The notes below the pieces were generated by a model. That model saw nothing but the letters and a program-made list of their open reading frames with translations, was not told the DNA's origin and searched no databases. Position numbers and translations under genes: made by a program. Positions 1 to 7,489 of a DNA stretch of 64,000 nucleotides are shown here, one piece after another. The stretch's first letter is position 1. Each line of letters starts with the position of its first letter. This DNA is from an uncultured Bacteroidales bacterium (GTDB taxonomy: Bacteria; Bacteroidota; Bacteroidia; Bacteroidales; Bacteroidaceae): positions 62,001 to 126,000 of the forward strand of contig CACXKA010000006.1 in NCBI GenBank assembly GCA_902768125.1, given 5' to 3'.

Positions 1-282
1 CCGATAGTTTCCATTCCTCAATGCCTCGCGGATGGCGGGGATGGTCTTATGGGCATCGGGCGAATAGATGTTCATGTTGCAGGGCTCGCCTGTCCAGAGG
101 GTGATGTCGTTGAGGGAAATCTTCTCCCGTTCCGTGCCGCCATACACCATGCCGCCCATCGTGCCGTTGCCGATGGGGAGCGCCTCCTCGAAGTAGGTGG
201 CAGGACGGTCGTAGTGCAAGGTCTGAGCCGACAGCATCATCGCCACCGCCCACATCGTAGATATCAGTAAAGTCTTTTTCAT
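1..282 (-). CDS. GH95 alpha-L-fucosidase, N-terminal part (cut by window edge)
   Basis: This is the first 94 codons of a secreted glycoside hydrolase read leftward off the window. It starts at ATG 282 with a short signal peptide (MKKTLLIS...MMLSAQ). The region EEALPIGNGTMGGMVYGG followed by ERE and LNDITLWTG is the hallmark N-terminal segment of GH95 enzymes, which remove alpha-linked fucose or galactose from plant and host glycans in the periplasm or at the surface. A TAnnTTTG box on the minus strand at 304-311 lies about 20 nt upstream and supports this start. The catalytic barrel lies outside the window, so the exact substrate cannot be judged. Family assignment is confident; fucosidase activity is inferred from the family. 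Confidence 0.85.
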   Translation of the reverse strand, partial: MKKTLLISTMWAVAMMLSAQTLHYDRPATYFEEALPIGNGTMGGMVYGGTEREKISLNDITLWTGEPCNMNIYSPDAHKTIPAIREALRNGNYR

Positions 283-303
283 TGCAGTCTCGTATTTTTG
301 CCA

Positions 304-311
304 CAAAGATA
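304..311 (-). promoter_or_regulatory. Bacteroidetes -7 box for the GH95 gene
   Basis: The minus strand reads TATCTTTG, a match to the Bacteroidetes -7 consensus TAnnTTTG, placed 22 nt before the GH95 start codon. No clear -33 TTTG partner is visible. It lies back to back with the plus-strand promoter of the GNAT gene. Confidence 0.5.
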
Positions 312-330
312 CTACATTTTCCGCTTTTTC

Positions 331-361
331 TTGCGTTTTCCAGCAGGAATTTCTAACTTTG
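331..361 (+). promoter_or_regulatory. Promoter of the GNAT-AEC gene pair
   Basis: A TTG at 331-333 and TAACTTTG at 354-361 are separated by 20 nt, which fits the Bacteroidetes -33/-7 promoter layout. The predicted transcript start near 368 leaves a short leader of about 25 nt before ATG 393. Confidence 0.6.
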
Positions 362-392
362 CAGCCTCAAAAAAGATTCAAGCGACACGACG

Positions 393-920
393 ATGGAACA
401 ATTCAACATCAGACCAGCAACCCCCAACGATGCAGCAGCCCTGCTCGCCATCTATGCCCCCTATGTGGCAGAGACCGCCATCTCCTTCGAGTATGAGGTG
501 CCTAGCGAGGAAGAGTTTCGCCAGCGCATCATCGGTTTCAGCAAGGACTACCCCTACTTGTTGGCAGAAGAAGACGGACGCATCGTGGGCTATGCCTATG
601 CCCACATCTTCCACGGAAGGGCTGCCTACCAATGGTCAGTAGAGACCTCCATCTACGTAGATAGGAACGAGAAGCGCAAGGGCATCGGCAAGCAACTGCA
701 CGAAGCCCTGGAGCAAGCCCTCAAGGCGCAGGGCATTCTCAACATGGAAGCCGCCATCGCCTACGTGGAGCAGGAGGACGAATACCTCACCCACGACAGC
801 ATCCACTTCCACCAGTGCCTCGGCTACAAGAAGGTTGCCCACTTCCACCAGTGTGGAAGAAAGTTCGGACGCTGGTACGACGTCGTCTGGATGGAGAAAC
901 TTATTGGCGACCACCACTAA
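393..920 (+). CDS. GNAT N-acetyltransferase, phosphinothricin-acetyltransferase-like
   Basis: This 175-aa protein is a single GNAT domain. It starts IRPATPNDAAALLAIYAPYV and has the acetyl-CoA loop KRKGIGKQLHEALEQAL near residues 91-107; its length matches the Pat/YwnH group. That group transfers acetyl from acetyl-CoA to the amine of glutamine-like amino acids such as methionine sulfone or phosphinothricin; the natural substrate here is unknown. A good promoter lies directly upstream, and the AEC permease gene follows after 34 nt of a 7-nt repeat, so the two are probably co-transcribed. The family is clear; the substrate is not. Confidence 0.85.
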   Translation: MEQFNIRPATPNDAAALLAIYAPYVAETAISFEYEVPSEEEFRQRIIGFSKDYPYLLAEEDGRIVGYAYAHIFHGRAAYQWSVETSIYVDRNEKRKGIGKQLHEALEQALKAQGILNMEAAIAYVEQEDEYLTHDSIHFHQCLGYKKVAHFHQCGRKFGRWYDVVWMEKLIGDHH

Positions 921-955
921 ACCTCAAACTTCAAACCTCCAACCTCAACCCTCAA
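921..955 (+). repeat. Five tandem 7-nt units between GNAT and permease genes
   Basis: The gap is exactly five heptamers: ACCTCAA, ACTTCAA, ACCTCCA, ACCTCAA, CCCTCAA. The last A is the first base of the permease ATG. Similar 7-nt periodic gap sequences occur at 44665-44692 and 50445-50480. Confidence 0.75.
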
Positions 956-1869
956 TGATTGCCCAAGTAATGCTGACACTCTTTGCCATCGTGGTGGTGG
1001 GATACATCGCTGGCAAGAACGAATATATGGGAGGGACGTTCGACAAGCGCCTCTCCAAGCTCGTCATCGACATCACTTGCCCCGCACTCATCCTCTCCTC
1101 GGCGATGACAGGCGAACTGCCCGACCGCCGCTACATCCTCCCCTTACTCGGCATCAGTGCCCTCACCTACGTGCTCCTCACGGGCGTGGCAATCTGGCTG
1201 CCCCGACTCCTCACCAAGAAGAAGGACGAGGAGGGCGTGTTGGGCTTCGCCATGATGTTTGGCAACGTCGGCTTCATGGGCTACCCCATCGTGGCAAGCA
1301 TCTTCGGACACGAGGCAGTGTTCTATGCCGCCGTGCTCAACGTGGTGAACACCTTCACCGTCTTCACCGTCGGCACCATCCTCATCACGGGCAAGACCGT
1401 CAATGGTCCCAAGTTCCAGAAGAAGGTGTTGTGGAGCACACCAATGCTTTCCGCCTACCTCACCATGCTCATCGTGGCATTGGAAATCACAGGAATCCCC
1501 CAGTGGATCAGCCAGCCGTTGACCATGATTGGCAACATCACCGTGCCAGCCGCCCTGCTCATCATCGGTTCGTCGATGTCGCAACTGCCGCTGCGCTCCC
1601 TCTTGGGCAATCCCACCATCTACCTCACCACCCTCTTGCGACTTGCCATCCTGCCCGTCGGCATCCACTACCTCTTCACCCTCCTGGGCTTCGACCCCTT
1701 CGTCGTGGGCATCAACACGGTGGTCATCGCCATGCCCGTCGCCACCTACGGCACCATCCTCTGCCTGCGTCACGGCAAGGACACCACCCTCATGACACAA
1801 ATCACCTTCATCACCACCCTCCTCTCCATGCTCACCATCCCCCTTCTAGTCACATACCTGCTGAGCTAA
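955..1869 (+). CDS. AEC family transporter (auxin efflux carrier / malate permease type)
   Basis: This 304-aa hydrophobic protein has about ten membrane segments arranged as two five-helix halves, typical of the AEC family. Recognisable pieces are the N-terminal LVIDITCPALILSSAM, the centre MMFGNVGFMGYPI, where family members carry an N-x-G-x-x-G-x-P motif, and the C-terminal VVIAMPVATYGTIL. Family members move organic acids such as malate, or related anions; the substrate here is unknown. The start at 955 is preferred over an earlier in-frame start because the earlier one lies inside the GNAT gene and the membrane domain begins directly after 955. It is probably translated from the GNAT transcript. 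Confidence 0.85.
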   Translation: MIAQVMLTLFAIVVVGYIAGKNEYMGGTFDKRLSKLVIDITCPALILSSAMTGELPDRRYILPLLGISALTYVLLTGVAIWLPRLLTKKKDEEGVLGFAMMFGNVGFMGYPIVASIFGHEAVFYAAVLNVVNTFTVFTVGTILITGKTVNGPKFQKKVLWSTPMLSAYLTMLIVALEITGIPQWISQPLTMIGNITVPAALLIIGSSMSQLPLRSLLGNPTIYLTTLLRLAILPVGIHYLFTLLGFDPFVVGINTVVIAMPVATYGTILCLRHGKDTTLMTQITFITTLLSMLTIPLLVTYLLS

Positions 1870-1899
1870 AACATAAGGGATACACCCTACTCCTCCAAA

Positions 1900-4551
1900 T
1901 TATTCCCCTATTATTTTATAGTTGATGAGCCGCACGGGGCTATTCAGTCCCGAGGGGACGGGCTCCCAACGGTCGTAACGCGTGGTCTTGTAGTTGAGGT
2001 CCACCACGTTGATTTCCTTGAAGCGTCGCCATGTGATGCCGTCGCGGTCCATCTGGGCGATGCGGTTGGCAGGAAGGTTGGCGACCTCCACCTCGAGCGT
2101 GTTGCTGCCAGCATGGAGATAAGAGGTGATGTCCACGCGGAAAGGCACGGCAAAGAGCATTCCGGCATCCTGTCCGTTGACGAACACCCGAGCCGTCTCA
2201 CGCACATCGCCGAGGTCGAGCACATAGGCTGAGGCTGGCGAAATAGTGGGCAGCGAGAAGGTGGTGGAATAAACGCCCGTCGCCATCGTGGAGAGGAGCA
2301 GCGAGTCACCCAGGGAAGTCCACGAGCAAGGCACGTCCATCTTGTAGCGTTGCTGGAGGGCAACGGGAGCGGACGCCTTGAAAGCGAGGGTCCAGTCCTT
2401 CAGCACGGTGGTGGCAGTGGCTTTGCCCAGATAGCGATGGGCAGGGAATCGCTCGGCAGGGGCGGTAGAGAAGGTGCGGAGAATGAGGCTCTCGCCACTC
2501 CTGAGTTGCAGGTGCACCCGTCCCTCGGCATCGCGCTGGGCAAGGTCAACCGCGCCATTCATGGGATGGTAGAACACCACCTGCTCCGCCTCCACGCCGA
2601 GGGCGACGAAGGCATCGACGTCCTTGCCCTGAAGGTTGGACACGAAATAGTGGAAGCCGTCGGGATTGGAGCGACGAATGCAACTGAGCCCCTGCTGGGT
2701 GCGCATGGGTTCGGGCTTGGCATGGCTGAAGCGAAGCCCGTCGCTGTAGGTGGGCGAGGTGACGATGCTGCCCTGTCCCCAGAAGGTCTGCATGGCTTGG
2801 TCGGGATGGAAGAACACGGTACGCTGCACCTCCGCCATGAGCTGTCGGAACTCGTCCTGCTCCGCCTTCTTGCCATAGCCCGGCACGGAGACGGGGAAGG
2901 AACGGACGAAAATGACCTGCCCGCCCTGCTCGGCTATCTGCAGGAGGCGCTTCAGGGTGGCAAGGGGCATGAAATGGACGTCGGGGATGATGATGGTGGC
3001 ATACCGACGGGTGACCTCGTCCTCAGCCAGGAATCGGTCGGAGATGTAATCCACATCGTAGCCGCTCTGGATGATGGTCTGTACGGTCTCGATGAACTTG
3101 GGCGCACGCTTCGCCATGCTGTGGATGTCGAAAAGCGCCACCGTGCCGGGCTGGTCGTAGAGCATGTCATAGTAAGGCAGATACACGAGCACGTCGTTGT
3201 TGGGCTCGCCCCATTGGAGGAATGACTGGCATCGCTGCACGTATTGGGAGAAAGCCGGCATCGCCGACCACCAATTATTATAGGGAGTCACATCGACACT
3301 GGCATAGAACCGCCATCCGGGCCACGGCTCATCCTTGGGCGAATAGCAGGAACCGTGGAAGACGATGTGGTTGACACCCGACAGGAACATGAGGTCGAGG
3401 TCGGGCTTGCACTGCGAGAGCGACGTGCGGAAATGCTCGGTGAGCCAAGTGAAGGTCTCGGACGACGTGTATTTCTTCCCCGCCACATGCGCGGCAGAGG
3501 AGGCGTACTTGAGCATGGAGATGTCGGAGTCGTTCTTCTTGGTGAAGCCCTCGTCCTTGCGAAGTCCGAGGATGCCGAAATCACTCAGACCGAAGCCCTC
3601 GCACTCGGGAATATCGACGACGGCATAGACATCAAGCAGGTTGGCAGGACTGCCGTGTGCCTGGTTCCGCGTGATGCTGCCGTGACGATGCGCCCAGTCC
3701 GTCCATTGCGTGGTGAAGTTCTCCAAGAGAAGTTCGCCGAGCGTCTCACGGTAATCGCTCACGATGCGACGGTCGGCATCGGTGCGGAGAGAGTCCTGCT
3801 TGTTCAAGATATAAGTGAAGGGACGCAAATCATAGCCGCGCCGCTTTTCGAACTCATCGTAGAGGCTGGGCGTCCAGTCCGCCCCGTACACCTCATAGGA
3901 ATCATTGAACATGACATGAGGGAACGGAACACCCTGACTGGCGAACACCCTATCGAAACGTTCCAGATAGTGCTTCACGGCATCCCCATCGAAATGGTCA
4001 ATCACCAGCCCCTCTCCACCAGGCGCCGCACGCTTCACCTTCTGTTCCGTCAGCCTCATGAATGCATCCTGATGCTCGTCAAAGACAATCTTCTTTGCCG
4101 CATCCTCCTTCGACACCAGCGGACCACCAAACGGCCAACCCGTTCCCGTCGCCATATTGGTCTCAATCCCCAATGCCGCTCCCCTCTCCTCCACATACTG
4201 CAGCATCTGCATCCATCGGGGAGAAAGATAGGGAATCTCATTAGCATCATTCCCCTTCACTCCATAGATGGGCGTAATCTCCACACCACCAATGCCCACC
4301 TTGGCAAACTCCATCAGGTTCGCCTCCAACCCCACCGAGTCCACCGCACTGCCCAACCACCACCAACGGGTGTAAGGCTTCGCTTCCTGCGGAATGGGAA
4401 TCCACTGCTGAGCAGCAATGCCAATAGAAACCAAGAAAAGAGAAAGAGCGGAAAGACCCAACAAGAAACAACGTCTTATCCAAGAGGAATAGGTTCTCGT
4501 CCGACTGGAATGGGGTCTTGTCCGACTGGAATAGTTAGTTAATTTGTACAT
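1900..4551 (-). CDS. GH106-type glycoside hydrolase (alpha-L-rhamnosidase family), secreted
   Basis: This 883-aa protein begins with a signal peptide whose hydrophobic core is LLGLSALSLFLVSIGIAA. The family signature follows: TRWWWLGSAVD, GIGGVEITPIYG and ATGTGWPFGGP. The C-terminal ~150 residues form a galactose-binding-like beta domain (TGVYSTTFSLP, ARVFVNGQDAG, LEVEVANLPANRIAQMDRDG). GH106 enzymes remove terminal rhamnose from pectin rhamnogalacturonan and other plant glycans. The ATG at 4551 is chosen over a TTG at 4584 because a -7 box (4582-4589) covers the TTG. The region between the start and the signal core holds three heptapeptide repeats (see 4474-4536). The gene is GC-rich like its left neighbours and unlike the capsule block. 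Exact substrate is inferred from family only. Confidence 0.85.
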   Translation of the reverse strand: MYKLTNYSSRTRPHSSRTRTYSSWIRRCFLLGLSALSLFLVSIGIAAQQWIPIPQEAKPYTRWWWLGSAVDSVGLEANLMEFAKVGIGGVEITPIYGVKGNDANEIPYLSPRWMQMLQYVEERGAALGIETNMATGTGWPFGGPLVSKEDAAKKIVFDEHQDAFMRLTEQKVKRAAPGGEGLVIDHFDGDAVKHYLERFDRVFASQGVPFPHVMFNDSYEVYGADWTPSLYDEFEKRRGYDLRPFTYILNKQDSLRTDADRRIVSDYRETLGELLLENFTTQWTDWAHRHGSITRNQAHGSPANLLDVYAVVDIPECEGFGLSDFGILGLRKDEGFTKKNDSDISMLKYASSAAHVAGKKYTSSETFTWLTEHFRTSLSQCKPDLDLMFLSGVNHIVFHGSCYSPKDEPWPGWRFYASVDVTPYNNWWSAMPAFSQYVQRCQSFLQWGEPNNDVLVYLPYYDMLYDQPGTVALFDIHSMAKRAPKFIETVQTIIQSGYDVDYISDRFLAEDEVTRRYATIIIPDVHFMPLATLKRLLQIAEQGGQVIFVRSFPVSVPGYGKKAEQDEFRQLMAEVQRTVFFHPDQAMQTFWGQGSIVTSPTYSDGLRFSHAKPEPMRTQQGLSCIRRSNPDGFHYFVSNLQGKDVDAFVALGVEAEQVVFYHPMNGAVDLAQRDAEGRVHLQLRSGESLILRTFSTAPAERFPAHRYLGKATATTVLKDWTLAFKASAPVALQQRYKMDVPCSWTSLGDSLLLSTMATGVYSTTFSLPTISPASAYVLDLGDVRETARVFVNGQDAGMLFAVPFRVDITSYLHAGSNTLEVEVANLPANRIAQMDRDGITWRRFKEINVVDLNYKTTRYDRWEPVPSGLNSPVRLINYKIIGE
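4474..4536 (-). repeat. Three 21-nt tandem repeats inside the GH106 signal region
   Basis: Units begin at 4474, 4495 and 4516 and are in frame, giving the heptads NYSSRTR, PHSSRTR and TYSSWIR. They lengthen the basic n-region in front of the hydrophobic signal core. The last two units are nearly identical, so copy number may vary. Confidence 0.75.
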
Positions 4552-4581
4552 TTTTCGTCGTGCATGATTCAGTTTATGATG

Positions 4582-4589
4582 CAAAGATA
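4582..4589 (-). promoter_or_regulatory. -7 box for GH106 gene
   Basis: The minus strand reads TATCTTTG, 31 nt before ATG 4551. It covers the alternative TTG start at 4584, so that start cannot be in the transcript made from it. It lies back to back with the upxY promoter, with 23 nt between the two -7 boxes. Confidence 0.55.
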
Positions 4590-4612
4590 AAGATTTTCAG
4601 TGAAAAAATCAT

Positions 4613-4620
4613 TACCTTTG
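4613..4620 (+). promoter_or_regulatory. -7 box for upxY
   Basis: TACCTTTG matches TAnnTTTG and sits 25 nt before ATG 4645. This rules out the in-frame ATG at 4600, which would be upstream of the transcript start. Confidence 0.6.
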
Positions 4621-4644
4621 CAGCGTTTTCACAAAAACACACGC

Positions 4645-5211
4645 ATGGAAAGCTTCGCAGAGACCAAAGTACCAGCATCAACCATAAAGGACGAGCCACA
4701 ATGGTTCGTCCTGAAAGTCAGCAGAAAGGAATCGCTGGCGATTTCCACGCTCGAGAAGGCGGGGTTGCGCACTTTTTGTCCGATGGCTTCCACCGACCTG
4801 ACCGTTCAGGGGAAAAAAGTGATTGTGGAACGTCCCCTCATCCCCAACACCGTCTTTGTGTTCGCTCCCTTCCACCAACTCAACGCCGTGAAGAACCTCC
4901 ACCCCTTCATCACCTACTGCTACAAGAAAATGGACGGCAAGTTCAAAATCCTGCAAGTCCCCACACGAGAGATGGAACTCTTCATCGACTCCTCCACCAA
5001 GATGAAGAATGACATCGCCTACTTCCACCCCGACGAAGTGGAACTGAAGAAAGGCGACCGCGTCAAAATCGTCGGCGGTCTCTTCGACGGCTACGAAGGC
5101 ACCCTCCTCAAAGCCAAAGGCAGAGCCAAACGCATGTTCCTCATCAACTTCGAAATGCTCGGCGCCCTCGGCACCCACATTGAACCCCAATACATCCGAG
5201 TCATCAAATAA
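4645..5211 (+). CDS. upxY: UpxY-type NusG-like transcription antiterminator
   Basis: This 188-aa protein has an N-terminal NGN domain (WFVLKVSRKESLAISTLEKAG, then the partner region PLIPNTVFVFAPFHQL) and a C-terminal KOW domain (KKGDRVKIVGGLFDGYEGTL). This is the UpxY group of Bacteroidetes NusG paralogues, which bind RNA polymerase in the 5' leader of a capsule operon and prevent early termination. Normally upxY is the first gene of its own capsule operon. Here it has its own promoter on the opposite strand and lies beyond the far 3' end of a 40-kb minus-strand polysaccharide block, convergent with it. No upxZ partner was found. It may act on the ~200-nt leader before wza in trans; that is inference. 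Confidence 0.85.
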   Translation: MESFAETKVPASTIKDEPQWFVLKVSRKESLAISTLEKAGLRTFCPMASTDLTVQGKKVIVERPLIPNTVFVFAPFHQLNAVKNLHPFITYCYKKMDGKFKILQVPTREMELFIDSSTKMKNDIAYFHPDEVELKKGDRVKIVGGLFDGYEGTLLKAKGRAKRMFLINFEMLGALGTHIEPQYIRVIK

Positions 5212-5225
5212 GGCATAACAAAAGA

Positions 5226-5253
5226 AGGGCGACCAACATTTGTCGGTCGCCCT
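5226..5253. terminator. Bidirectional hairpin between upxY and the LRR gene
   Basis: A 13-bp stem with one mismatch and a 2-nt loop pairs 5226-5238 with 5241-5253 (AGGGCGACC against GGTCGCCCT). It lies between two converging genes. T-rich sequence follows on the plus side, so it can end upxY transcripts and possibly the polysaccharide transcripts from the other side. Confidence 0.75.
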
Positions 5254-5287
5254 CTCTATTTCGTATTGTATCAAACGGCGTTTCTTC

Positions 5288-6088
5288 TTACGGAAGCTTC
5301 ACCGTCCAATAGCTATGCGTTGGCGTGATACGTCCGAACTTACCCCACTTAGGATCCTTCTTGAAGTTCTGAAGACCTGCAGCAGGCACATTCAAACGGG
5401 TCACATGAATCTCGCTAAACACATCCTCGCCCAACGCGAATGGCTGTGTGACACGAAGATTCACCTCCACCAAACTCGTATTGATGAAAGCCTCATCGTC
5501 AATATACTCCATCGTGGTCGGCATATTCATCTTCTGGACAATCGTACCATCGAAAGCATGCTTGCCAATGCGCTTCAGACCTTGTGGGAGATTGACCTTC
5601 TCCAAGCCCCAACAGCCCATGAATGCGCCATCTGGAATCTCCGTGATGCCATCAGGAAGAACAATCGATGACAACTTCTTGCAAGTACGGAAAGCGTATG
5701 GAGCAATAGTCGTTGTCTGTGCTGGAATCACAAACTCGCCAGTCTTGCCAGGAGGGCAAAGAATCAGCGTCTTACCATCCTTGGAATACACAACACCACC
5801 CACTGACTTGAACTTAGAATTCTCTGCATCCACACTGATATAAACAAGCTTGAAACAATGGTCAATCACATTCTCGCCAATAGTCTCAACGGATGCAGGA
5901 ATGGAGAGAGAAGTCATCTCCGTATTCTTATAATATGCCGAATCTGGGATAGAGGTCTGGCCTGCAGGGATAACCACATCGCCACTCACGGCAGCCTCCT
6001 CAACAAGCACTTCTTCCTCTTGTGCCTTCATGCAGGAGAAAGAAATCAATGCTAATGCTAAAAATATGTATCTCTTCATTTTGTTCAT
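5288..6088 (-). CDS. BspA-like leucine-rich repeat protein, secreted
   Basis: This 266-aa protein has a signal peptide (MKRYIFLALALISFSCMKAQ) and then about five LRR_5/BspA-type repeats with the pattern L-x-x-I-x-IP-x-x-V-x-x-I-x-x-x-A-F. Clear examples are TSIPDSAYYKN, IAPYAFRTCKKLSSIVLPDG and RIGKHAFDGT. BspA-type repeats are known from adhesins and from many secreted Bacteroidetes proteins. It is the last gene of the minus-strand block. Its ATG at 6088 overlaps the stop of the OmpA-like gene in an ATGA, which suggests translational coupling; a second ATG at 6079 is equally close to the signal peptide. Its role in the polysaccharide system is unknown. Confidence 0.8.
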   Translation of the reverse strand: MNKMKRYIFLALALISFSCMKAQEEEVLVEEAAVSGDVVIPAGQTSIPDSAYYKNTEMTSLSIPASVETIGENVIDHCFKLVYISVDAENSKFKSVGGVVYSKDGKTLILCPPGKTGEFVIPAQTTTIAPYAFRTCKKLSSIVLPDGITEIPDGAFMGCWGLEKVNLPQGLKRIGKHAFDGTIVQKMNMPTTMEYIDDEAFINTSLVEVNLRVTQPFALGEDVFSEIHVTRLNVPAAGLQNFKKDPKWGKFGRITPTHSYWTVKLP

Positions 6089-7455
6089 TGTGTTATTGTT
6101 TCTTCAATAATTGTTCCCGTCTCTGATTCAAGAACCTGGCTCTTGCCGCCATCCCTGTCAAGGAAGAAAATAACGGCACGGTTCCATTCATTCACAGAAG
6201 CATAAGGCTGAACCGTATCACCCTTATAATCAATGCGGAGGCGATTCGTTGGCACATGGAAATCGTTGACCAACATGTCATAAACAGCCTGTGCACGCTT
6301 TTGTGAAAGACGAAGGTTGTAAGCAGGATAAGCCGTCTCGATATCGGCATAACCCGTGACAATCAAGTTGATGTCGGGGTGAGTTGCCAAGAAGGTTGCC
6401 ACACTCTTGATGTTCTTTTTCTGAGCATCAGTGATATAATAGCGGTCCACATAGAAAGAAACCGTTGTCTGCAAAGCCTCATTGAACCGAATCTTTTCAA
6501 AGATTTCAGGGATGGCCATATTCGCCTCATTAAGTCGTTCGTTTTCATCATCCTGCATCTTTGCCAATCGATCCAAAACAGTAGCACTCAGGTTCTTCAC
6601 ATAGTGGAAACGGCGACGTCCGTGACAGTCCTTCAGATGGAACTGCGCACCCACCAACACGTCAAAGTAGGTATCATACACACGGTCATATTCATGTCCA
6701 TTGTACTTATCGTCCGTACCATTAAACGTAACCTCACCGATGATATCCCATGCATTGCTCACCTTCCAACGACCTTGGAGACCTATGTGAGCAGCAAAGT
6801 AATTGCCCGAGCTGGTGTCAACGTCGTAACCAATAATTCTGTCCTTTGCACTTGCCTCTGGATTGTTATAACGTTGAACATATTTCCCATCAATTCTTGC
6901 AAGACCTTCATGCATAATGGCGCATTTTGTTTTATCAAAACCAAACACATGATTATATCCAAAGCCAATAATACCAACCAAATTGAACACTCGGTCTTCC
7001 TTATATTTCAACAGAATATTAGTAAAATTCACCAAGCCATCAATATACCCAGAAAACATATTGTAAGTATAATTACCAAAAGTCTCTGGATATGCGTCAC
7101 TAATGGACCATTCAGCACGACCCACTTGAGGGTGCAGACCTGCCGTAACACGAACACCAAACGATGGATACAGCCACTTACCTATACCAACATTAAAACT
7201 CAACTTCTCATTATCAAAAAATCTACCAAAACGGGTGTTCTCTGACATAGAGTGGCTAATACCCAACTGTCCCAAAAGAAAGAGATTATCATGAAAATGG
7301 TAATCATCAAGATATGCCATCTCATCATAATACAGACTATCTTGATCCAGCTTCGTATGCGTAAATGTGGAGTCAACGATTTGGAACCCTTGACCATATA
7401 CCGCCATGCTTAACAGCATTGCAGTCATTAATATGTATATTTTCTTTGTCACCAT
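6085..7455 (-). CDS. OmpA family outer-membrane protein (first of three)
   Basis: This 456-aa protein has a signal peptide ending near MAVYGQ, about 250 residues rich in alternating aromatic beta-strand pattern (outer-membrane barrel-like), and a C-terminal OmpA domain. In that domain FYVDRYYITDAQKKNIKSVA, VTGYADIETAYPAYN and LSQKRAQAVYDML keep the D, N and R positions that bind peptidoglycan in OmpA proteins. It is the best preserved of three paralogues here (the others at 7490-8767 and 10530-11771). It probably joins outer membrane and cell wall. Why three sit inside a polysaccharide block is not known. Confidence 0.8.
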   Translation of the reverse strand: MVTKKIYILMTAMLLSMAVYGQGFQIVDSTFTHTKLDQDSLYYDEMAYLDDYHFHDNLFLLGQLGISHSMSENTRFGRFFDNEKLSFNVGIGKWLYPSFGVRVTAGLHPQVGRAEWSISDAYPETFGNYTYNMFSGYIDGLVNFTNILLKYKEDRVFNLVGIIGFGYNHVFGFDKTKCAIMHEGLARIDGKYVQRYNNPEASAKDRIIGYDVDTSSGNYFAAHIGLQGRWKVSNAWDIIGEVTFNGTDDKYNGHEYDRVYDTYFDVLVGAQFHLKDCHGRRRFHYVKNLSATVLDRLAKMQDDENERLNEANMAIPEIFEKIRFNEALQTTVSFYVDRYYITDAQKKNIKSVATFLATHPDINLIVTGYADIETAYPAYNLRLSQKRAQAVYDMLVNDFHVPTNRLRIDYKGDTVQPYASVNEWNRAVIFFLDRDGGKSQVLESETGTIIEETITQ

Positions 7456-7489
7456 ATCCTAATAAACAATATTACTCAATTATTCCCAA

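Noticed and set aside
3244-4542. Long open frame on the plus strand opposite the GH106 gene
   Set aside because: It mirrors the codons of the GC-rich GH106 gene and has no family features or start signals.
4552-4584. TTG start at 4584 giving an 11-residue longer GH106 protein
   Set aside because: A minus-strand -7 box covers 4582-4589, so this start would not be in the transcript; ATG 4551 is good.
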